64,000 nt of DNA from Arabidopsis thaliana. Taxonomy: Eukaryota; Streptophyta; Magnoliopsida; Brassicales; Brassicaceae. Below the pieces are notes generated by a model that saw only the letters and a list, made by a program, of their open reading frames with translations, was not told the DNA's origin and searched no databases. Each line of letters starts with the position of its first letter. Position 1 is the first letter of the stretch. The stretch covers positions 12,896,101 to 12,960,100 of the forward strand of contig NC_003074.8 in NCBI RefSeq assembly GCF_000001735.4. Direction: 5' to 3'. Below are positions 57,229-64,000 of the stretch, piece after piece. The translations under genes and the position numbers were made by a program.

Positions 57229-58470
57229 CACTACAAGAAAACAGGCGTTTACTGACTACAACACTAGTCGTTTCATAGTCGTAAACAGAAATAATACGAC
57301 TAATAGACGACTAACAAGACTACGAAACAGTCGGCACGGAATAGTCGTCGATTGGTCGTCATATTTGGCGACTTATGTACGATTAATTTACCTGTTTATG
57401 GGGGATTATTCGTGTAGTCGTAAACTAGTCGTACTTCGATTGACGACTACTTTGCGACTAGATTACGATCAATTGTATTAAACTGTAGGCACTATTCTGG
57501 TTGTCGTATCTTAGTCGCTAAATAATATACGACTAATTTACGACGTCTTTACGACTACCTAACGACTCTCTTATATTGTCAAACGATAGTCGTTAATGTT
57601 GGTTACTATGTTACGACTATGCTACGACTATATGGCGACTATTGGACGACTATTTGACGACGACATTTTGTGTCCTAATAAGAATTTGGTCATATCTTGA
57701 TTTCTTTGTTGGTTGTTTATCGATTCTGAGAATTCGGTTTGTTTGTTGTTCTAAATGCTATAAAGTATAACCAAAACACATTTTTATTGAAAATCCTATC
57801 AAATACATAAAACACAACTTACACTTAAGGTTCAAAGTACTAAACACACACACAAACATTATTGTTCAAAGTTCAAGTGAAAAGGGACTGAAATCTAAAC
57901 CTATTGATCATTCTGTGGAGTAGCTGGTAGAGGCTCTGTGGTTGTCGAAGATTGAGAGTCCATGAAGTCAAGGAATTGCAGATCTGTTTGTCGGAGATAC
58001 TTCTCCACTAAGGACAAGTGTTCGAGCTTGTCCTTTTGCTCAGTCGTGATTTGGGCAGTCTCAGCTTCACGCGCAGCAATCTCAGAATCACGCTTCTCAT
58101 TGTAGGCTGTCTGCTCCTCAATCTTGCGTTGCGCTTCCTTCAGCCGTTCTTCTAAATCTAGGAAGGACGATGATGATTGTCCAGGGAGATTGCGGTTGGC
58201 ACAGCCTAATGTGTCTTTGAGACTGCCAAGTCCATAAGGATTGCCTCTGGAATCCCTTTCGGTGGACTTGTGCCATCATGTGTCTTTGAGACTGCCAAGT
58301 CCTTAAGGATTACCATGGGCATGGTCCTTTATGGGCTTGAGCGAGTTCTTAGACCATTGGCCATTAAGGACCAACCATTAGAGCCTCGTCCATTAGACTT
58401 TGGACAGACCAATGGACACTTCTACTTTTCATTCTGCCCGGATCTCTGATTTTTTTAGGTGAGATTCCTA
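57229..58470. mobile_element. CACTA element end with subterminal repeats and a Ptta fragment
   Basis: Begins CACTACAAGAAAACAGGCG, a typical CACTA terminus. Between 57250 and 57665 the word GTCGTA/TACGACT and TAGTCG occurs about 25 times in both orientations, the usual subterminal array. A minus-strand coding fragment follows (57901-58262). No opposite TIR was found downstream, so the element is truncated. Its right limit is uncertain. Confidence 0.75.
57901..58262 (-). pseudogene. Ptta/EnSpm accessory protein, C-terminal fragment
   Basis: The minus-strand frame reads RDSRGNPYGLGSLKDTLGCA, then a coiled coil LEERLKEAQRKIEEQTAYNE and KRDSEIAAREAETAQ, ending TTTEPLPATPQNDQ with a stop at 57901. 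This is the GNPYGLGSL plus coiled-coil end of Transposase_24 (Ptta) proteins of CACTA elements. Upstream exons are missing. A direct repeat of TGTGTCTTTGAGACTGCCAA (near 58211 and 58280) marks a local duplication. Confidence 0.7.
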
Positions 58471-58801
58471 TACATGTCAATCACTGTTTTTTTTTAAAAC
58501 ATTCTCAATTTTCTTGAGTTGTTGACGTTTTCGAGATTTACTTGAATAGTGCAAGACGACAAGTGATGAAAAGACAGAAACAAATAAAGGCTTCAAGTTT
58601 GTTGATAACTGCTCTCTAAAGAGTTCCCTTGAGAGATTCTGACTCTGACATAACAGGTAAAAAAGTTAAAATACTCAACACTTACTTGGAATTTAAAAGA
58701 ACACTGATTTGTTGATTACCTAGAAATTAAAAGGTATGAAAATATTTCGTCTTCTCAAAACCCAATCGGAAGAGAAATTCAAAGATCCGAAAACGGGGAA
58801 A
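58471..58801. other. Spacer upstream of VPS22 pseudogene
   Basis: No gene is seen. The last 60 bases resemble a plant 5' UTR leading to the VPS22 start. Confidence 0.4.
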
Positions 58802-59068
58802 GATGCGATGACGACCAGGAATCGGAGGGTTACAAAAGGCCGCAGCTGCTGGGGTTTGATCCTAAACTCAATTTCATAGTTTTCTCTCGAATCTTATTTG
58901 ATTGAATATGCGGTTTTACCTCTGTATGCATCAAAAACAGGATCAATACCGATTACTAGGAGAAAATGTAGCCAAGTTACGGACTAATATGATGAAAGAA
59001 TAGCTCTCCACGTTCCTTTCCCAGCTTGAAGAGTTCGCTCGTAAACACGAGGTCGTTGTTTGTTAAAT

Positions 59069-59128
<60 letters not shown>

Positions 59129-59965
59129 CTTTTTGTTGTGTTTGCTGTTGTTTTGTCATCGTCTTGATTTCGTAATAAGAACATGTAGTTTAATAACATG
59201 TTCCTGAATAGTGATAAAAAAATTTCTTTGGTTGCAGAATGACATTTGTAAGAATCCTGCCTTCAGGGCTCAATTCCATGAAATGTGTGCTAACATTGGT
59301 GTGGATCCTCTTGCTTCTAACAAGGGTTTCTGGGCTGAGCTCCTCGGTATTGGTGACTTCTACTATGAGTTTAGCGCCACTGAAGAAGATGCTTCTGAGT
59401 TTTGGTTAGCTATGAGTCTTAAAGGATATAAAATCTAATGTGTATTTTTTTCTCTTGTTTAGAATTGGAAATGACCCCTGTGATATTAGAAAGCAGGGAT
59501 GTAATAATTTTCGTGAATTCATTAAATAGGAGTTCAGATTATTGAAGTTTGCATGCTTACAAGATCACATAATGGAGGTTTGATCAGCTTGCAAGAGCTC
59601 TGCAACCATCTTCGTCAGAGAAGGAAGACAGACCGTGAAGCTGTGACTGAAGATGATTGTCTTCGAGCTATTAGCAAGCTAAAGGTTTCTATCTCACTTG
59701 TGTTTTTCTTTTTTCTTTCAGATATTTTGAACTAATCTTGCTGGTATCTTGGGATTTTCTCCTCAGCTATTGGGTAGCAGATTTGAGGTTATCACTATTG
59801 GCAAGAAAAAGTTTGTTCGTTCGGTACCCACTGAGCTGAACAAAGACCATAACCATATCTTGGAGTTGGCAACAAGATTCTGAACAGAAAGATGCAGAAC
59901 TTGGACACAAAGCTGCTGAAGGCAGACTGTTGATGATGCCTAATGAAAAACTCCTTGACTGAAAC
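58802..59965 (+). pseudogene. VPS22: VPS22 (SNF8, ESCRT-II) pseudogene with introns
   Basis: Exon 1 (58802-58852): RPGIGGLQKAAAA after a premature TGA at the third codon. Exon 2 (about 58941-59048): DQYRLLGENVAKLRTNMMKE, a stop in place of glutamine, then LSTFLSQLEEFARKHE. Exon 3 (about 59238-59375): [20 protein letters not shown] to GDFYYE, followed by a foreign-looking tail to 59438. Exon 4 (about 59533-59685): [40 protein letters not shown]. Exon 5 (from about 59766): [29 protein letters not shown], then a frame break. Intact VPS22 is a winged-helix subunit of ESCRT-II in endosomal sorting. The C-terminal third is missing. Retained introns show a DNA-level copy, not a retrocopy. Next to CACTA material, it may be cargo. 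Confidence 0.88.
59071..59127. repeat. (AT)n microsatellite in a VPS22 intron
   Basis: About 57 bases of AT dinucleotide in the intron between exons 2 and 3 of the VPS22 pseudogene. Confidence 0.95.
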
Positions 59966-61740
59966 TATGATCTTAGGTCCTTTAGGTTGTGGACACAAAC
60001 TAAGTTATTTTGGATATGATTTGAAACTAATGATGTCAAACTATATTGTTCTAGTTAAATAGTATTATTCTTCAGTAATTCATAACATATTCAGGTTTTA
60101 TTTATAGCGTAGTAAAAAAAAAATAGGGGGGATTGACAAAAATAGCACTAAAAGGTTTTTTCATCCAAAATAGCATCTCTTTTGAAAAATCCACAAATAA
60201 CACTCAAAACTTTAATAAAATAGTAAATATAAATAACAAATTTCCCGCCAAAAGAATTTCCGTAAAAAATTTTACCGCCAAAAAATCTTCGTTAAATTTT
60301 TCACTCCAAAAAAATGAGGAAGGTAACTAGGAAATTCGGGTGAGGATTCACAAAAAATCTTTCCTGAAACCCTTCCTAAATTTAGTGAAATTCTTCCTAA
60401 ATTTTGTAGAATCCTTCTTGAATTTAAAAAAATGATTATTTGAAAGATTCCACAAAATTCAGAAAAGATCCTACAAAATTTCAGAAAGAATTTCATGAAA
60501 TTCAGGAAGGGTTACACAAAAAAAAAAATCTGAATTTCGGGCAACCCATCTTGAATCGCTTTGAATCCTTCATGAATTGATAACCATAATTTTATTTAAA
60601 ACCATATTATTTCTATTATTAATTTAGTTTAGTTGCTAATAATTTAACGCTTACAGAATATGTTAAAGAAAAAACAAATTGTCTATTTATACACATATTA
60701 CGATTTGACAAAAACAAAATATTGGATATAATGTATGTCGCATTTTTTTTTGCCAATGTACTTAATTTGTTATATTTGGTAACTACGAAAATATTTTATA
60801 TTTATAACATAAATATTATTACTTAGATTTTATTGTTAAAATATTTTATATTTTTTAATTAATGGCATTTGATTTACATTGTTGAATTTTTTTGTTTTAT
60901 CTCTAACAAATTAAAAAAATACAAAATATTTCGATTTATATTCGAAATAAATATATTGATGCTGAATATTCAGTTAATTTTAATGTTGTTTTATTTTATG
61001 TTTTTGTAAACAAATAATACCAAAAAGATTGACAAAGTAAATCTTAGAATATATTGGATCATTTAATCTAGTTATTTATTTTTGCAAAAAATTATTGAAA
61101 GATCTAAATCAAATATATTTCTTTAATTGTAGTAGTTGTAATTTACTAAATTACCCTTGCAAAAGTTCATTTAGTTAGTTTTAAATTATCCTCATAATGT
61201 TGTAGTTCACAAAATGCTTTCTAATTAATAGTATAGATTGTTAGTTTATTTTTATTCTAGTTTGATCACCTAAATCATGATCTTAGGTTAATATGTGTAT
61301 CAAAAATGTTTGTTGAGTTTCCGAAAGAACTAATTAATTAAATGATCATGTTTTTTTATCTCAACGAGAGACGGAGGTGAAGCATTCAATGGATAATCTT
61401 CAATACATGAATTTCTTTTTTTGAATGAATGTAAAATTTATTCAGAAAAAAATAAATATTATATGAAGTGAAACTTTTTTGAACAGTTTTAAGAATTAAA
61501 ATTTACCTAATTTCACTCAAATTTGAAGAACAATAATTAGATTAACACCCAAACATTACGGTTTACTAAAATATCACAAATTTTGTGTAAAACGAAATAA
61601 ACACCGATTATATTAATTCAATTAAAATAAAATAATTGGCATAGAATAACTAAATTAAATAGAAAAATAGAAATAAAATACTAGACGAAAAATATAAAAA
61701 CAAGACAAAAAAAAGTTACAATAAAAAACAAAAAAAAAAT
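59966..61740. other. AT-rich non-coding block
   Basis: No gene is recognised. Near 60120-60180 the sequence GATTGACAAAAATAGCACTAAAAGG followed by CAAAATAGCATCTC resembles the end of an AT-rich MULE, without a matching end found. An inverted repeat lies at 60371-60510. The rest, to the satellite, is low-complexity AT-rich DNA. Confidence 0.5.
60371..60510. repeat. Imperfect hairpin, 55-bp arms
   Basis: Left arm 60371-60425 starts CCTTCCTAAATTTAGTG; right arm 60455-60510, read in reverse, starts CCTTCCTGAATTTCATG. The arms agree at roughly 85% with a loop of about 30 bases. The transcript of either strand would fold into a long hairpin. It could be a foldback transposon relic. Confidence 0.7.
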
Positions 61741-63405
61741 ATCATATTTGACTCCAACCAAGCTTTTTCAAGCTTCTCAAAGCATTGATGGTGTAGTCGA
61801 AGTCCTTATGAGTTTTTAGTTTTAGATCTTCTAAAAGGAAAACACTAATTTAGCTCCTAGGATCCGGTTGTAGTTCTAGTTCTTATACTCAATCATATAC
61901 AAGACATCTAGTCATATTCTAAAAATGCTAACGAAGCCTTTTCTTGTTTCTCAAAGCATTGATGGTTTAGCCAAAGTCCCTATGAGTTTTTGTTTTTGGA
62001 TCTTCTAACAGGAAAACACTATTTTACCTTCTAAGATCCAGTTGCGGTTCTTATTCTTATACTCAATCATACACACGACATCAAATTATATTTGAATCCA
62101 AAAACACTAACCAAGCTTCTTCTTTCTTCTCAAAGATTTGATGGTGTAGCAGAAGTTTGTCTGAGTTTCTGGTTTTGTATCTTCTAAAAGGAAAGCACTA
62201 CTTTATCTTCCGTGATCCGGTTACAGTTTTGGTTATTATACTCAATAATACACACGACATCTAGTTATATTTAAATCCAAAAGCATTACCAAGCTTCTTC
62301 TTTCTTCTCAAAGATTTGATAGTGTACCATAAGTTTGTCTGAGTTTTTGGTTTTGGTTCTTCTAAAAGGAAAACACCACTTTATCTTTCGTGACCCGATT
62401 ACGATTTTAGTTCTTATACTCAATTATACAAACGACATCTAGTCATATTTGAATTTAAACGCTAACCAAGCTTCTTTTTACTTCTCAAAACTTTGATGAT
62501 GTATCTGAAGTCTCTATGAGTATTTGGTTTTGGATCTTTTAATACGGAAACACTACTTTAGCTTCGGGGATCTGGTTGCGCTTCTAGTTCTTATACTCAA
62601 TCATACAGAAGACATGTAGTCATATTATTCTAGAATATGCTAACCAATCTTCTTTTTGCTTCTCAAAGCTTTAATGGTGTGCCGAAGTCCCTAAGATTTT
62701 TCTGTTTTGGATCTTATAAAGAGGAAAACACTACTTTAGCTTTCGGGTTCTGGTTGTCGTTCTAGTTCGTAACTCAATCATACACAAGACATCCAGTCAT
62801 ATTTGAATAAAAAATGCTAACCAAACTTCTTTTTGCTTTTCAAAGCTTTGTTGGTGTAGCCAAAGTACATATGAGTTTTTGGTTTTGGATCTTCTAAAAG
62901 GGAAACACTACTTTTGCTTGCGGAATCAGGTTAAGGTTCTAGTTCTTATACTTAATTATGCACACGACATATAGTCATATTTGCCTCCAAAAAACCTAAC
63001 AAAACTCTATCTTGCTTCTCAAAGCATTGATGGTGTAGCCAAAAACGCTAACTACGATTATTCTTGCTTCTCAAAGCTATAATGGTGTTGCCGAAGTTCC
63101 TATGAGTGTTTGGTTTTAGATCTTCTAACATGGAAATACAACTTTAGCTTACGGGATAAGGTTGTTGTTCTAGTTCTTATACTCAATCATACACTCAACA
63201 TCTAGTCATATTTGAATCTATAAATGCTAGCCAAGCTTCTTCTTACTTCTCCAAGCATTGATGGTATAGGCGAAGTCCTTATGACTTTTTGGTTTCGAAT
63301 TTTCTAAAAGGGAAACACTACTTTAGCTTTCTAATTTTGATTTCAATTTTAGTTCTTATACTCAATCATACACAAGACATCTAGTCATATTTGACTCCAA
63401 ATACT
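61741..63405 (-). repeat. Centromeric satellite array (CEN180/pAL1-like), about 9.3 monomers
   Basis: A tandem array with a spacing of 174-179 bases. The anchor AAAGCATTGATGG or a variant is near 61779, 61953, 62132, 62310, 62487, 62665, 62842, 63021, 63073 and 63252. On the minus strand each monomer contains AGTATAAGAACTAGAAC, then TAGTGTTTCC, CTCATA-GGACTTTGGCTACACC and TTTGAGAAGCAAGAAGAAG, which I recognise from the Arabidopsis 178-bp centromere repeat; resemblance is about 80% by eye. Monomers differ from one another by roughly 15-20%, and one (starting 63021) is cut to 52 bases. It is therefore an old, diverged edge array, not homogenised core centromere. Confidence 0.88.
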
Positions 63406-63649
63406 AATCTTATTATTAATGCATGTGGCTAGGTTATCCGCCTAGCTACTGATCTAAGGGAAAAGATCCCCGATAGAGTAACCCTAATCTTGGAAATAGT
63501 GTCACCAGTCCTTCATGTTGTTGCTTGCGATAGTTGAGTAACAGAGCTTAGAGTACTAAGGAAATCGATTCTTTATGCGTTAAACTATGCATCCCTGCCT
63601 GCGATAGTTGAGTAACAGAGTATAGGGAGATCAGACGAGTAAGTGTTTC
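63406..63649. other. Spacer between satellite and LTR
   Basis: Contains two copies of TGCGATAGTTGAGTAACAGAG (near 63527 and 63602), about 75 bases apart. No gene. Possibly the interior edge of an LTR element. Confidence 0.5.
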
Positions 63650-64000
63650 TATAACACTCGTCCCGCCTTATTGGCCAAGATGGGGTGTTATTCATCTGAT
63701 CTTGCAAAAATGTTTTCTTTAAACTTCACACACGAAAAAAAAATTGCACACAACTCGCCATGCTTACTAACCTAAGGAAAAAGGGGAAAAAGGGGGTGAG
63801 TAAAGAATAGTCATTGAGGGGAATCTTCTCTACCCACTAAAACATATAACACTTTCTAAAGCTTTACAACCATCGTCATAACATATGAACTTAGACACAA
63901 ACAATCAAACTAAAATGCTTGAACCTCTAACAACACACTTATGAGTGGAGGCTAGCCCTCGTGGCTCCAACACTCACATGCATTCCGGGCTCGTCAGCGT
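63650..64000 (-). mobile_element. Third copy of the LARD LTR (runs off the window)
   Basis: Starts TATAACACTCGTCCCGCC and follows the LTR at 17370 (and 19853) closely, including GGTGAGTAAAGAATA and the GAGTGGAGGCTAGCCCTCG block. It lacks about 95 bases corresponding to 17654-17747 and is more diverged than the pair at 17-21 kb, so it belongs to an older insertion of the same family. Confidence 0.85.

Noticed and set aside
61741..63405. Regular repeats resembling a CRISPR array
   Set aside because: Monomers are contiguous with no unique spacers and match plant centromere satellite; the genome is eukaryotic.

Overview
This is plant nuclear DNA, almost certainly from the Brassicaceae and close to the genus Arabidopsis, in pericentromeric or centromere-flanking heterochromatin. 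The evidence is: a tandem array of about 178-bp monomers that I recognise as the Arabidopsis centromeric satellite type (CEN180/pAL1-like, inverted relative to the usual listing) at 61.7-63.4 kb; Athila-type LTRs with the tRNA-Asp-type primer site; ATREP-like Helitron ends; a VANDAL-like Mutator element; and broken copies of Arabidopsis-like host genes (an organellar CLPB, a reticulon RTNLB, VPS22). I see no intact host gene. Everything is transposon, transposon relic, satellite or pseudogene.

Layout. 1-9.2 kb: a Helitron end, a CLPB pseudogene split by a small hAT-like insertion, then a 5.6-kb Helitron (3034-8662, minus) that carries reticulon gene fragments and a 73-bp minisatellite. 9.2-14.4 kb: a 5.2-kb VANDAL-like MULE with a perfect 9-bp target duplication, a truncated transposase (plus), a DUF1985 gene (minus) and a dense array of a CAGAYTT motif in its non-coding left arm. 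15.05-22.5 kb: a decayed PIF/Harbinger element (Myb-like ORF and transposase, both plus), split inside the transposase by a non-coding LTR element (17370-21600) with a perfect TSD. 22.5-31.6 kb: an Athila remnant interrupted by an 8.1-kb, nearly complete CACTA transposon with TNP2-like and Ptta/TNPA-like genes (both minus).

31.6-37.2 kb: two decayed RPA1-like OB-fold genes in tandem, with a 383-bp hAT MITE between them. 37.2-50.2 kb: two Tat-lineage Ty3/gypsy elements lying tail to tail (plus, then minus). The first is cut in its integrase by an Athila LTR-internal-LTR-internal structure and has an antisense coiled-coil ORF in its 3' region. 50.2-53.3 kb: a non-coding large LTR element on the minus strand. 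53.3-57.2 kb: a plus-strand LTR element whose only gene is an acidic Gag-like ORF with two zinc knuckles. 57.2-60 kb: a CACTA subterminal region with a Ptta fragment, followed by an intron-bearing VPS22 pseudogene. 60-64 kb: AT-rich sequence with a hairpin, the satellite array, and a third copy of the LTR seen at 17-21 kb.

How the parts relate. The window is a nest of insertions whose order can often be read from target duplications and joined flanks: Athila before CACTA; Harbinger before the 17-21 kb LTR element; Tat before Athila; CLPB before hAT. The most biologically suggestive module is the VANDAL-like element. It has lost its transposase catalytic domain but keeps a DUF1985 (VANC-like) gene next to a repeated short motif, which resembles the sequence-specific anti-silencing systems known for VANDAL elements. 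Coordinates of exons in decayed genes are approximate.
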